Notes under the pieces: generated by a model
Told to the model about the DNA's origin: nothing
The model's database searches: none
Seen by the model: the letters and a program-made list of their open reading frames with translations, nothing else
Source of the DNA: Typha latifolia
Lineage: Eukaryota; Streptophyta; Magnoliopsida; Poales; Typhaceae
NCBI GenBank assembly: GCA_019914945.1
Contig: CM034099.1
Location: forward strand, 13,157,001 to 13,221,000
Length of the DNA: 64,000 bases
Reading direction: 5' to 3'
Part shown: positions 40,772-52,983 of the stretch, one piece after another
Layout: the number at the start of each line of letters is the position of its first letter
Numbering within the stretch: position 1 is the first letter of the stretch
Translations under genes and position numbers: made by a program

Positions 40772-43700
40772 CTTACCTTGGGCTCGGGCCCGTCGGAGCC
40801 GAGCCGCCGGCGAGAGGCCGGCTGCTGGCTGGCCACCAGCTGCCGGTGCCCTCCCCGCAGGGCGGGTCTGCACCTCCCTTCCCTCCTCCCTTCTTCTTCT
40901 TCTTCTTCTTCTTCTTATTCTTCTTCTTTCTTTCTTTCTCTCTTTTTCTCTTCCCTCCTCAGCTTCCACATCTTCTTTTTTTGCAGTCTTTGGGCTCGGC
41001 CCGGACTCAGAGCATGCTGTTTTTAATTAATCATTTATTTATTTGATGTTATTTATTTAGGTTTTTCCTTCTTAATTAATGCAAATAGATTATTTAGACA
41101 TTAATTATTTTAATAATAATATATTCTTCAATATGATTAGTATTAATTGTAATTTGTATAATCAATGATTAATTAGGTATAAATATAAGTAATACTCATT
41201 TTTATTCATTTATATCTCTATTAGATTAATATATAGATTTGTAAATTATAATTATCAAATTTATATACCAATATTTTTATGAGATACATTTTAAATAATT
41301 CTAATAATTTATTATACATTATTATTTTGTAACAAATAAGATAATGACTACATAGTCCCTAATTAATCAAGATATAATTTAATTATAATTAGGTTTTTAT
41401 CTATATTTATATTTTATTTATAATAAAAATCTAGCCAATTATAAAATTAAGTAGAAATTCTAAAATCTAATAAATCATCATATTTTACTCGAACGGATTA
41501 TAATTGGATAAACAACTAACTTTATGTTACTTAAACATTTTCAGATCCCGAACCCCTTATTTGAGACCCCGTGGACCCCTTATGTAAGGGATACGTGGTT
41601 TGTATCTTCTGATAAGAGTGAGTAGTCTTATCCCCTAGATCCCTTTATCAAATTAGGTTATATTATATATTATGTACATGCATGTTTTGACCTCCCGCAT
41701 GATTATATAACTTTATCTAGATATGATTATAGTCAAGCAAATTTTTATCATGCATATAATTAGGCTGATCTTGGATATGAGTATGATGATGATAAATAGA
41801 GATGATGAGATATGATTATACTGTGGTGAGGTTATGTCTAGTTGATCTGTAGCATGGGTATGCATATAATAGATTAGCATGAGTATGCATGTGCTGACGA
41901 TATAGTTGGAGACTACATTGCATTATTTTTCTCATGATTCCTATTCCACCTAAATTTCTGTTATGCATTGACTTGTTATCATACTAGATATATGCATATG
42001 ATCTGTCATTTAGAAGGAAAGCATGAATTGTGATTGATAGGATAGTTGAGAGAAAGCGTGAGGATACCCGAGTGGGCGCGAGGGTTAGGGTGTGCTTGGA
42101 GATGATTGATCGCTCGACATAGTCGCGATCCTATCGGCCTTACGTCTGAGGTCGTTAGTCTGTGTGCACAGCAGACATTCGGACACATGCCGTTCGCCAG
42201 GGCATATGTGGCGAGTTATCCTCACGAGGTTTCTATCAACTATGTGGGTGCCCGGTCTGGATGGATGTTGATACCCTAGCGGGTGGCGGGGTATGGTTAT
42301 ATTAGAGATACTCTTGCGGGTGGCGGAGTATGCTCTGAGCCTTTGGACATGATGTTGAGACCAGGTACCGGGTATTGACTGTGCACAGTGGTCTAGTATG
42401 ATGATATTATACCGAGATGTCGGTGATGATCGTGATGTTGAGAAATGCATATGATTTCATTTTTATCTGACATACCTGATTATTGAGTGGTCAATATACA
42501 TCATATATGGCTGCAATTGATATCATAGCATGGCCATGGTCAGCATGCATCATGTGTCATATTTGATAGAGAGTTATGATGATCATATGACATGGAGATT
42601 TGTTTATTCATTGTCGAGGATTGTATACTTTTATCATTATGACATATTATCTGCTTTTCATTTATGTATTATTGAGGATACATTCATATACTTATTCATG
42701 ATATGATGGTGCTTTATGATTCATATTATCCAGTACTTACTCTCTGTTTGGCATCACTGATTCGGGGTAAGGTCTATTCACTGAGCCTTTTGCTCATGAC
42801 TTTCTTTATTTCTTTTCTAACCCCCTCAGATATGTGGTACGTGATAGCGACTTGAGAAGATATTTTAGAGCGATGATGAGGTGAGCTATAGATGCGAGAT
42901 GGTATAGATGATAGTTTATATAGAAATTGAGTTGTACTAGTATTTGATATTTGTACTCTTTTGTATTGAACGATGATTTGTATAATACAGGTCGAATCAT
43001 AGTGTACTCTTATATTAGTTATTTTAGTTGTATCTTGATGGTTTGTTGTGGCCTGTGTGGGTCCTGCCAGATTATGTAGCGGTCTAGTGTATATTATTGT
43101 GGACTTGGATATTCATATGTTAACAAGTTTATTTGGTTGATAGTATGATGTATTTGGTGATGGATTATGTGATCATGGATAGGTTAACAGGTTTTATTTG
43201 ATGATGTCATGATTATATGTGCATAGGAAAGTATTTGTGCATGACGGGCCCCGCCCGACCTCTAGCGTGCGTCGCACGTCCCGTGTGGGCGCGTGGGCGT
43301 GCACGTGCCATGCCGGGCAGGGGCGTTACAGACATAATCGTCAAAGTTCCAATCTTCATCGACGAAGTGTACCGAAGCCGCATGCCTCTCAGGTTCCACC
43401 ACCGTCGACCTCAGGTTGTGTACCGGAGGTGGAGGATGTTGTGTAGGAATAGGTAAAAGCGACTCATTGACATTAACATGTCATACCTGGGCCTGTGGGA
43501 CGTCAGTTCGATGTGGTTCCACCGCTGGTCCTTCTTACGACACCGATCTTCTTTAAGGAGATGACAAAGTCGATCAGTTCATGATGTACTCTTTCAAGGC
43601 ATTATGATCGTTCTACATTGTGTCCGCCCGCTGCAGCAACATTTGGAACATGCCCCTAAGTTCATCTGCCAAGCCCATGCTCATATGCACTGGCATCGAT

Positions 43701-43875
43701 TGACTTGGTCTCACCGCGGCCGCACTAAGAGGCTCGGCCCCTCGATTAGGATTTTCGTGGGTCGAGTCTTCTATTGTCGGGGTGCGCTCCATTAATCTCC
43801 TTAATGATGCCATCTTCCTTGTCTCCACCATTAATGGAGGTCCGAGGTCCGAGGTCCACCGAGCTTTAATACCAC
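40322..43875 (-). pseudogene. LTR-2 element gag, reversed, interrupted by solo LTR-3
   Basis: The gag start is MVETRKMASLRRLMERTPT at 43831, followed by MSMGLADELRGMFQMLLQRAD and then frames with many stops down to 43336. It continues beyond the solo LTR-3 at 40398-40322. A primer-binding-like site TGGTATTAAAGC lies at about 43874-43863, next to the LTR. The MVETR start is common in plant Gypsy gag, so I lean to Gypsy; pol is absent. Confidence 0.6.
40399..43330 (+). repeat. Solo LTR-3 (2,932 bp)
   Basis: Starts TGTAATAACCCAACC and ends GGGCGTTACA. Flanks AACAT (40394-40398) and GACAT (43331-43335) are a 5-bp duplication with one mismatch. The layout is the same as 25081-28202: hairpin (40438-40485), CT-rich block (40580-40960), AT-rich block (41030-41500), then a GC-rich terminus (43243-43330). 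It has no internal region. Confidence 0.9.
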
Positions 43876-44689
43876 TGATAAGAAAGGAATGTCCTCTTCA
43901 ATATCTGGATTGGTTGCAGGAAAGCAGACCACGCAGTCGACGGAAAATATTCTATCGTAGTCAGAATATTAAGAAACGAGGTTCGATCGATCCGTAACTT
44001 CTTAATTTATATTTTTTGTATTTATGCCCTTCATAGATTTTTACTACAATTGAGATGAAAATACACAAAAGTGGGAGTGATGGTGGTGGTGATGATATGG
44101 TTAGGGATGATAATGGAGATGAGGGTGGATGGTTTATGGAGATTAAGGGATAAGGATGAAAGGGGAGAAGGGGCCGAGATTCCAAGGAGGAGGGAGGATT
44201 CGACAGACGAGGGAGGTTAGAAGATCACCGACATCGAGATGGTGCATGGCTAGGACTTGAACGAAGGGGAAAGGAGATTAGGGTAGAGAGACAAGAGAGC
44301 AGATAGAACTCAATTTTCATTCATCATAATATTTTTAATTACCATCCACACCTTAAGAGGCTAACCAAACAAGCCAAAATGACAATTATTAACCCTAGAA
44401 ATAGTGAATTCCCGTCGATCGCGTTCGAATGAGGTCGAGCGCATTCGAATGCACAAATTGCGTTCTCTATCGATGTGAACGTATGCAGGCGTTCCCATGC
44501 GGGTTTTTGAACGAGGTCGAGCGCGTTCGAACACACAAATTGCGTTCTCTGTCGATGTGAATGCCTATAGGTATTCGCAAGGGCATTCGAATGCACCCCT
44601 TCCCGCATTCGAATGCAACATACAGGAATCATTATTTTTCTAAATTAAATAACTAGCACAATAAGAAAAGACTCATGTAAGGTGTATCA
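43876..44689 (-). repeat. LTR-2 5' LTR, reversed (814 bp)
   Basis: Starts on the minus strand at 44689 with TGATACACCTTAC and ends TTTCTTATCA at 43876, directly before the primer-binding-like site. It contains TTCGAA or near forms at about 44424-44610. To its right is the middle of a reversed LTR-3. Confidence 0.8.
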
Positions 44690-45466
44690 ATATGATGCAT
44701 GCCGACCATGACCATATTATGATATCAAATGCAACTACATATAATGCATATTGACCACTCGATAATTAGGTATATCAGATGATAATAAAATCATATGCAT
44801 TTTTCAACATCTTAGTCATCATTGTTATCTCTGAATATCATCATCGTACTAGACCACTGTGCATAGTTAACATTCGGTACCTGGTCTCAAATCTATCTCG
44901 AAAAGGCTCAAAGCATACCTTGCCAATCATTAATGGTATCTCAGTCAAATAATCATACCCTGCCAACCATTAAGGGTATCTCAATCAAATAATCATACCA
45001 TGCTAATCGTTAAGGGTATCATCATCATCCGGACTCGGGTACCCAACTAGCAGATAAAAACTACATGGGGATAACTTGTCACATTTGCCCTAGCGAACGG
45101 CATGTGTCCGAATCACACAGGACTACGACCTCGGACATAAGGCCACAAGATCGCGACTATGTCGAGCGATCAATCAACTCCAAGCATGCCCTAACTCTCG
45201 CGCCCACTCGGGTATCCTCATGCTTTTTACCAACTATCATATCCATGAGAACTCATGCATTTCCATCTAATGATAGATCATATGTATTATATCCAGTACT
45301 ATAACAAGTCATGCATATCAGGAATTTAAGTGGTAGGGAAGCCAAAAGAAATATATGATGCAATGAAGTCTCTAATGATACATGTATCACATACATACTC
45401 ATGCTACAAATCAACTCGACATAAAATCATAGCAGTAATCATCTCTAGATAAAGCCATATGATAGC
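44690..45466 (-). repeat. LTR-3 fragment, reversed
   Basis: Matches the middle of LTR-3 (about 26680-27430 of the solo copy) in reverse, for example the segments around 45095-45215. Both ends are missing and both neighbours are LTR-2 sequences. There is no coding content. Confidence 0.75.
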
Positions 45467-46251
45467 CTCTGATACCAGATGATAAGCTCTGATATCAAAT
45501 TGATGGGTTCTTGCACCAAAAGGTTGGCTATGGAACGATTTCTTCAAGATCTGGATGTAGTACAGGAATCAGTCTGTGCAACCAGGGAAAACTATTCATC
45601 AAATATTCTTTGGTAGTCAAAAAATTATGAAACCACTTGGATTCGATTCATAACTTCCTGACTTTTGTATTAATGCCTTTTGCAGACTCGAACTACAACT
45701 AGGAAAATAATATGGAATAACGTGGGTAATGATGGTGGTGACGGGTGGAGTAGATGTTAGGGTTATAGATGGATATAGAGATGAAGGTGGATGGTGGATG
45801 TCATTAAGGGATATAGATAAAGGGAACAAAGTGGTCAAGATCTCAAAGAAGAGGGGTGACTCAACAGTCAAGGGAGATTACAAGTTAGGAGAAACTTTGC
45901 CAACGGTAGAGGTGGAAGGATGGTGAAGGAGGAGGAATATTAGGGTAGATAGATGATAAAGAGGCAAGAAATCAATATTCCAATAGCATAATGAATTTGG
46001 CTGCCATCCACATAAATATACCGACTATCCAACAAGTCTTAAAATAATAAGTAACCCTAATTCTAGAGGATTCTCGTCGATCGCGTTCGAACGCACAAAA
46101 GGCGTTCTCTCTATGTGCGAACGCAATGCTGGCGTTCGAACGCGCATTACGTGTTCTCTATATTTGCGAACCTGATGCAGATGTTCGCAAGGGCATTCAA
46201 ACACAACCCCTCGTGCGTTCGAACACGACCTAGAGGAATTTTATTTTAATG
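45467..46251 (-). repeat. LTR-2 LTR fragment with leader, reversed
   Basis: The left end (45467-45530) has two primer-binding-like sequences on the minus strand (TGGTATCAGAGG and TGATATCAGAGC). The body matches the other LTR-2 LTRs, with TTCGAA at about 46085, 46136 and 46220. The start of the LTR is cut at about 46250 by a Gypsy-1 LTR. Confidence 0.72.
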
Positions 46252-47105
46252 AATTCTTGTTTAATGTTTAATTCCTAAGAAAATAAGTTTTCTGTAAGTC
46301 GCGTTCGAACGCTGGTGGAGTGCGTTCGAATGCTGTTGTGAACGCCAGCATCACGTCTCGAGAGTGTGAATTGTGCATTCGAACGCGCTATGAATGTCTG
46401 TATCGCATTCGCAAATCCAGAGAAGTGGGAAACAGGTGCATTCGGTCGCACGTTCGAACACCTGCATCGCGTTCGCAAATCCAGAGAAGAGCGGGCGCGT
46501 TCGAACACGGTCGGCAAAAATGTACTGTTTAGGGTTAATTTTGAATTGTTTGGTTAGCCTCTAAAGGATGTGGATGGCAACCATAGAATAATTATTAAAG
46601 AATTGAGTTTTGCCTTGCCTCCTTCATCTTCTTCGCTCTCATTCTCTCAATCTTTGGCGACGCCGCTTCTAACCTCCCTCGACCGACCAATCACCCTAGT
46701 CCCTTAGGGGTGGCCCTCTCCTCCCCTTTCTTTCAATCTATCCAACACTTGCCATAACCCTTCCATCAACCATAACTCTTCCACCACCACCTTTCACCGG
46801 TGTCACCCCATTAACGCCGGTCCACCACCAACCACCATCATCTAAGATCTCGTGCCTCCATCCACGGATCCTAATTAGACTCACTGACATTTGTCCACTA
46901 ATCGGATGATATCTCGAGATCCCCATATCTGATTTGCCTGAAACTTGATTTGTTGGCAAGCTCTTTTCTCGAGCTATAATGTATCCAAATTTCACGTCGA
47001 GCGGTGACATCTTTAGGGATCTATTTACAAAGTTTCGTGCCAGATTTAGTCCAGATTTGAGAATTGGAAGAGATTGAACCTTAGCCAAAAGGGGAGATCG
47101 TATCA
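46252..47105 (+). repeat. Gypsy-1 5' LTR, truncated (854 bp)
   Basis: Starts inside the LTR (TTGTTTAATGTTTAATTCC) and ends GATCGTATCA. TTCGAA sites at 46303 and 46325, and decayed ones to about 46500. CTCTAAAGG occurs at the TATA position. Followed by the primer-binding site TGGTATCAGAGCCACC at 47109-47124. Confidence 0.88.
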
Positions 47106-47146
47106 AGCTGGTATCAGAGCCACCATTCATCAAACACGCACTTCTT

Positions 47147-48489
47147 ATGACGACAACTAGAGCAATGGCTACACGGCGAGATGATGAAGAAGAGATTCTC
47201 CCAATAGAGGAGGTGGAAATGGTTGTGGGGAATTCCACCCACGGAACCGCCCGATCTAATAAACAACAAATGCGAGAATGGGGTCTCTTTTCGAACAAAT
47301 GGTAATCAACAACCAGATGATGATGGAGATGATGCGAGAATTACGGGCGACAAGGGAAGCCATAGCGAATGGGAATGCACCATCGACCCCACGACGCGGG
47401 TCCACTCCCATGAACCCACTACCCCCGGTTCAGAATTTGCAACCACAAGAGCCGCTGCTGCCACCACCCTATGGGCAGAGGCAAGCAAGGATGGTTCCAC
47501 CAGGGCCAGTTGCAGGTGAACCCATCCGACAAGCGAGCCACTATGGAGATCACCTTGGAGATCAAGATCCGTGGGTGGGGCAATATGGCCGGGAACCACG
47601 GCGAGTTAATGAAAACTGAAGGAGGGATCATCAACCATTCATAGTGCATCCTCCTCCGATTAGACAAGGACTTGCACATGATCCGAAACGAGACAACGGC
47701 ATCCGTGGACAAATCGTGCGTCTCAAATTCCTCAAGTTCAAAGGTGGCGATCCGATCGATTGATTGTATAGGGCGGAGGAATACAAGGTGACGCTTGCGA
47801 GCTTCCACCTTGAAGATGCGGCGCTTCATTGGTTTTGAGTAGCCAATACCAATGAGGCTATCGAAACTTCGGCTGAATTTTGTGCTGATATCACGTGGCG
47901 ATTTGGAGCGTTGGGGTATGAAGACTTCGATGCTCTCCTCTCAAAGACTTTGCAAAAGACCACGGTTGGGGCATACCAAGAAGAGTTTGAGAGGATAAGT
48001 AGCCGATGTCAACCCCCATGGACGGATCAGCAACTTCGCAGCACCTTCATCTCCAGGTTGCAGGGTGACATACAAGCCGACATGAGGGCTTTAAGGCCTA
48101 GAACTTTAAAGGAGGCTTTCGAAGATGCGGTGCTCATGGAAGACAAACATAGGGCCATGAAGTTACACTTAAAATAAAATTAGACGAGCCAAGGAAGCCG
48201 CAATCAAGCTCAACCAACCATAGCGGCGGGAAATATTATCGGTGTACCAAGGACCGCTACTGTAATGGTGCCTCCTTGAGCACCCCTGAAACCATCCCAA
48301 GATGTGAAGTACACAACTAGAGGTCAAGGATGAGCACTCACACCTGCATAAGTGGAGGAACAAAGGGCCAAAGGCCTATGCTTTTGTTGTGATGAGAAAT
48401 TTCTACCTGGGCATCGCTGCGCTAAACCAATGGGATCGGTGATGCTAATAGATGGATTGGAGGATGTGGAGGATGAGTTTGCAGCTTAA
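47147..48489 (+). pseudogene. Gypsy-1 gag
   Basis: ATG in the usual place (MTTTRAMATRRDDEEE). It has the Pro/Gln-rich part, REPRRVNEN followed by a stop, the capsid-like domain with about 40 bases missing near 47770 (LYR joined to AEEYK), and YEDFDALLSKTLQKTTVGAYQ, LRPRTLKEAFEDAVLMEDKH. The zinc knuckle at about 48375-48425 has lost its second-position context (GLCFCCDEKFLPGHRC keeps the Cys and His). Stops occur near 47618, 48175 and 48487. Confidence 0.86.
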
Positions 48490-48910
48490 AATGAAGGTGT
48501 GGCTAGACATCAAGGAGAAGAAGTTGAGGAGCAACCCGTGGAGGACATGATAGTCGAAATCTCTCTCCACGCCTATTCAGGGACAGCCGCGCCAAGGACT
48601 TTGCGGGTGAACAGTGTAGTCAAGAAAACCACAGTGAGAATCTTGATCGACACCGGGTCCACCCACAACTTCATTGACACGTGGCTCCTCAATAAGATTG
48701 GGCTCTAGTTGGAACCCACGGAAGGGTTCGATGTGACGATTGGAGATGGCACCACATTGCGAGCGGATTTTATTTGTGGAGGTGTGGAATTGAAGGTGCA
48801 AATTCAAACTTTCACATTGGATCTATATCTGTTGGCCTTGCGAGGTGCCGACATTGTTTTGGGGACTCAATGGCTTTGAAGCTTGGGGCCCGTGATATTT
48901 GACTTTACAA
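48490..48910 (+). pseudogene. Gypsy-1 aspartic protease
   Basis: RILIDTGSTHNFIDT at about 48640-48680 keeps D-T-G. A TAG after NKIGL (about 48706) and a TGA in LGTQWL-stop (about 48877) break it. The end VIFDFTNLSMTFWRN leads to the deletion join. Confidence 0.85.
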
Positions 48911-50461
48911 ACCTCTCAATGACATTTTGGAGGAATGACCAGAGAGTGCTGCCGGATGGAAATCAACAGCTGATTGAACTTCCAAGCATAGGGGACGCAA
49001 GTGAGCTCATCTCTTTCTCAGCACCCACTTTTCCTCTTTTTTCTTAGATCTGCGAAGAGCCAGCGCAGGGGATAATGAACTGGTCTTACTCGTGGAGGAG
49101 CTGAGAGAGAACCCATCAAGCCACCCCGAGCACGAGGAGCGCAACGGGTTGGTACTCGAGCACAGGCAGATCAAGGTACCCACGGACGAAGAACTACGGA
49201 GACTATTGATGGCACATTTCCATGATACTCCTACAGCAGGCCATGAAGGGGTCTTACGTACCTACAAGCGGCTGGCTCAAAACTTTACATGGACAACGAT
49301 GAAGTTGGACGTTAAGAAATATGTGCGTGAATGCCAAATCTGCCAACGAGTCAAATTGGAGACGCTCAAACCCAGCGGGTTATTGCAACCACTACCTATA
49401 CCGGAGCATATTTGGGAGGACATCTCTATGGACTTCATCGAAGGGCTGCCGGAGGTCCGAGGATAATCGGTGGTGTTTGTTGTGGTGAATAGGCTAAGCA
49501 AATATGCTCACTTCATAGCATTGTCTCACTCGTTTTCAGCGAAAAAGGTTGCTGAAATTTTTGTTTAGGAATTGGCGCACTTGCATAGGATGCCTAGGAC
49601 GATCGTGTCAGACCGGGATCGCATCTTCATCAGCGAGTTTTGGTCCGAGTTCTTCAGATTGCAAGGGACTCGAATCAACCTTAGTTCAGCTTATCACCCC
49701 TAGACGGATGGCCAAACCGAGGTGGTGAATCGTGGACTGGAGCAATATTTGCGATGCTTTGTGGCGGACCGACCAAAGGATTGGGTCAAATTCCTTCCAT
49801 GGGCCGACTAGTCATACAATATCGCTTATCACTCTAGCATCGGCATGGCCCCGTTTGAGGCGGTTTATGGGCGCACTCCCCCAGTCTTGCATACCTACGA
49901 TAGACTCGCGGCGGGAGATAGAACTGAGTTCGACTTGGAACTTGCAGATCAAGATGAAACATTGAGACGACTCAAGATTCACCTAGCAATAGCCCAAAAC
50001 CGCATGAAGCAAACTCATGACAAGTGCCGGCATGAGCGAGAATTTGAGGTGGATCAATGGGTGTTCATTCGAGCTCAACCTTACCGGCAATCCACATTCA
50101 GACCAAATTTGAACCAGAAGTTGGGTTACAAATACTATGGTCTGTACCGAGTGCTACAATGAATCGGTCCAGTAGCTTACCTATTGGACCTACCTGAGGG
50201 AACTAGAATACATCGGTCTTCCATGTATCAGCATTGAAGGCCCAGATCATGCCTAACCATGTGGTGGGTTCGGCCTTGCCCGAACCAATGGAGGAAGATG
50301 GCCCCACTGAATCGGTCCAAGTCTTAGGCCGTAGGAGAAGACGCCATGGATCCAGATTGGAGACCGAAGTGCTAATCGAGTGGTTGGGCAAACCAACTGA
50401 CGAGTCTACATGGGAGCTAGAGTCAGATATCATGGATCGCTTCCCAAATTTCAGACCTTGA
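48911..50461 (+). pseudogene. Gypsy-1 integrase and chromodomain-like tail, RT missing
   Basis: After the protease come ELISFSAPTFPLFS, the linker MEELRENPSSHPEHEERNG-like stretch, the zinc domain (HFHDTPTAGHEG, CQICQR) and the core ([38 protein letters not shown]). Stops occur at 49464, 49567, 49701 and 49809. It then has FIRAQPYRQST and EVLIEWLGKPTDESTWEL, finishing at TGA 50459-50461. The zinc domain and catalytic acidic residues are all recognisable. Confidence 0.87.
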
Positions 50462-50488
50462 GGACAAGGTTACGGAAGCGTGGTGGAT

Positions 50489-51558
50489 TGATACGATTCG
50501 GACTTCACCGATGTCGTCTCGAGCACGATACTCTTTAGGGGTGCCTTTGTTTTCTGTTTTAATGTTTAATTCCTAATAAATTAAGTTTTATGTAGTCACG
50601 TTCGAACGCGGGTGGAGTGCATTTGAATGCAGTTGTGAACGCGGTTGTGAACGCCAGCATCACGTCCAGAGAGTGTGAATTGTGCATTCGAACACCGCGT
50701 TTGAACACTCCGTTCGAACACCGCATTCGAACACTCCGTTCGAACACCGCGTTCGAACACCGCGTTCGAACACTCCGTTCGAACACCGCGTTCGAACACT
50801 CCGTTCGAACGCGCTATAAACGCCTGTATCGCGTTGGCAAATCCAAAGAAGTAGGAAACAGGTGCGTTCAGTCGCACGTTCGAACGCCTACATCGCGTTT
50901 GCAAATCGAGAGAAGAGCGAACTAGGTGCGTTCGAACGCGAGCGGGCGTGTTTGAACGCAGTCGGTGAAAATGTACTGTTTAGTGTTAATTTTGAATTGT
51001 TTGGTTAGCCTCTAAAGGATGTGGATGGAAACCATAGAATAATTATTAAAGAATTGAGTTTTGCCTTGCCTCCTTCGTCTTCTTCGCTCTCATTCTCTCA
51101 ATCCCTGGCGACGCTGCTTCTAACCTCTCTCGACGGCCAATTACCCTAGTCACTTAGGGGTGGCCCTCTCCTCCCCTTTCTTCCAATCTATCCAACACTT
51201 CCCTAACCCTTCCATCAACCATAACTCTTCCACCACCACTTTTCACCAGTGTCACCCCATTAACGCCGGTCCACCACCAACCACCATCATCTAGAATCTT
51301 GTGCCTCTGTCCACAGATCCTGATTAGACCCACTGACGTTCGTCCACTTATCGGATGATATCTCAAGATCCCCACATCCGATTCATCTGAAACTTGATTT
51401 GTTGGAAATCTATTTTCTGGGGCTATAGCATATCCAAATTTCACATCTATCCAACGATAGAATCTTTAGGGATCTATTTACAAAGTTCCATGCCAGATCG
51501 AGTCCATATATGAGAATTAGAAGAGATCGAACTTTAGCCAAAAGGGGAGATCGTATCA
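50489..51558 (+). repeat. Gypsy-1 3' LTR (1,070 bp, with tandem expansion)
   Basis: Starts TGATACGATTCGG and ends GATCGTATCA. It is longer than relatives because of the TTCGAA-containing tandem array at 50688-50817. The sequence after 51558 is not LTR-like. Confidence 0.9.
50688..50817 (+). repeat. Tandem array of TTCGAA units
   Basis: About nine copies of a 13-15 base unit alternating between CGTTCGAACACCG and CGTTCGAACACTC. It expands a motif that occurs once at this place in other Gypsy-1 LTRs. Likely replication slippage on a palindromic unit. Confidence 0.85.
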
Positions 51559-52360
51559 GTACACGATCATGAGATAGTGAAGGTCGATCATATAAAAGGA
51601 TGGCTCGGGGAGGTAGATCATGGCTAGGGTTTGAGGGCAAAATTTGGATTACTATTCTTTATCTACTCCTAGGAAAATAAATGACTACGATTAAATGATT
51701 AAATGAAAGAGGTTAAACCAATATTCATCCTGTGATGAAAAAAAATGATAACCACAACCACTCCTCTTTATAAGCATAGAGTCATAGTAACTTGGATCCA
51801 ACTAATCCTACTAGACTCGACTCAACATATATAAATTATCCGCATTAATTTAAATTTAAAAGCAATAATCATATACATTCAACTAGACTCGACTCAACTC
51901 AACCTAACTGACTTTATCCTCATGGTTGAATCATATCATCTACTCCATCCCCCACCTCAAACTCTCTCATCTTGCTCTCAAATTGTCAATGTCGGCCACC
52001 TTCGACCGCCATTATTGCTTCCACCACCATGGTACCATCTCCTTTTTCTCCTCCTTTTTTCCTCTCTATCTCTCTCTCTCTCTCTCTCTAGGGCTTGGGT
52101 TCGCTAGAATTGAGCTGCTGACAAGAGTTTAGCCACTGCTATAATCCAAGCTGTCGATGAAAGACCCACCTGCTAGCTGGCTAACAATAGTTGAGCCCCT
52201 CCTCATCAGCATGGATACCCTTCCCTACTCATTCCTCTTCTCTTATTCTTCTTTCCCTTTTTCCTAAGTTTCTTGCGTAAACATAATCCTTTAGGCTTTT
52301 GATATGAACCAAATTCAACCCAGATTAACCACGGTTGCAGGAAGACAGACTGCGCGTGAC
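51559..52360 (+). other. Unassigned region with CT-rich stretch
   Basis: The first 370 bases match nothing else I can see in the window and contain no convincing ORF; there is a short repeat ACTAGACTCGACTCAAC (51808 and 51882). From about 51940 to 52290 the sequence resembles the CT-rich early part of LTR-3 (GGCCACCTTCGACCGCC, CT microsatellite, CTTGGGTTCG), so it is probably a decayed LTR-3 relative. Confidence 0.4.
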
Positions 52361-52770
52361 GTGGCCGGCCTCATGCCCATGCAAGCTACATTAGTAGCTT
52401 ACGTGGAGGGTGCCAAGCACCCCCAGCTGCCATTGGGAGGGCCCCCCATCACCGCTGCCTGTTTCTACAATCGCCTCTCTCTCTATCTATCTGTCCAACT
52501 CCTCTCTCTCTCTCATTCTCCTCTCTTAAGCTTCCCCATATCGGTATGTCGACACTGGCCACTTCGGACCACCGTCGTCGCTTCCACCGCTGTGCTACCG
52601 ACGTTGGTGAGCCTCCTCCTCCTCCTTCCTCCTCTTCCTTCTTCTCTCTCTCTTTCTTTGTTTCTCTCTATTTCTCTCCCTCTCTCTTTCTCTCCTTCTT
52701 TTTCTCCCAACTACTGTCACCTTCGACCACCCGACCCCTTGCCATGAAGCAACCGGTGCTCCCTCATGCC

Positions 52771-52801
<31 letters not shown>

Positions 52802-52983
52802 ATTCTCTCACTTGGGCTCGGACTAGTCAGAGCCGAGCCGCTGGCCGGCCAGCAGTGGTCGGTACCCTCCCTACTAGCCCGAATCCGACTTTCCTTCCTT
52901 CCTTTCTCTCTTCTCTCCTTCTTCTTCCCTTCTTCTTCTTCTTCTATAGCAGAGAGCTCTCTTTTTTCCTTAATGGTTTATTA
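52361..52983 (+). repeat. LTR-3-like 5' segment with CT microsatellites
   Basis: Contains GTGGCCGGCCTCATGCCCATG and GTGCCAAGCACCCCC-like sequence near its start, as in the hairpin region of LTR-3, then CT-rich tracts, CTTGGGCTCG and the GAGCCG block. Long Leu/Ser-rich reading frames here are products of the simple repeats. Confidence 0.6.

Larger units (their letters stand above)
46252..51558 (+). mobile_element. Gypsy-1 element lacking RT and RNase H, left end cut
   Basis: Third element of the RT-less, integrase-bearing type. The 5' LTR has lost about its first 70 bases, so no duplication can be read. The internal order is gag, protease, integrase, chromodomain-like end. The protease-to-integrase join is the same as at 13750 and 35950. 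The 3' LTR is unusually long (1,070 bp) because of a tandem expansion. Confidence 0.9.
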
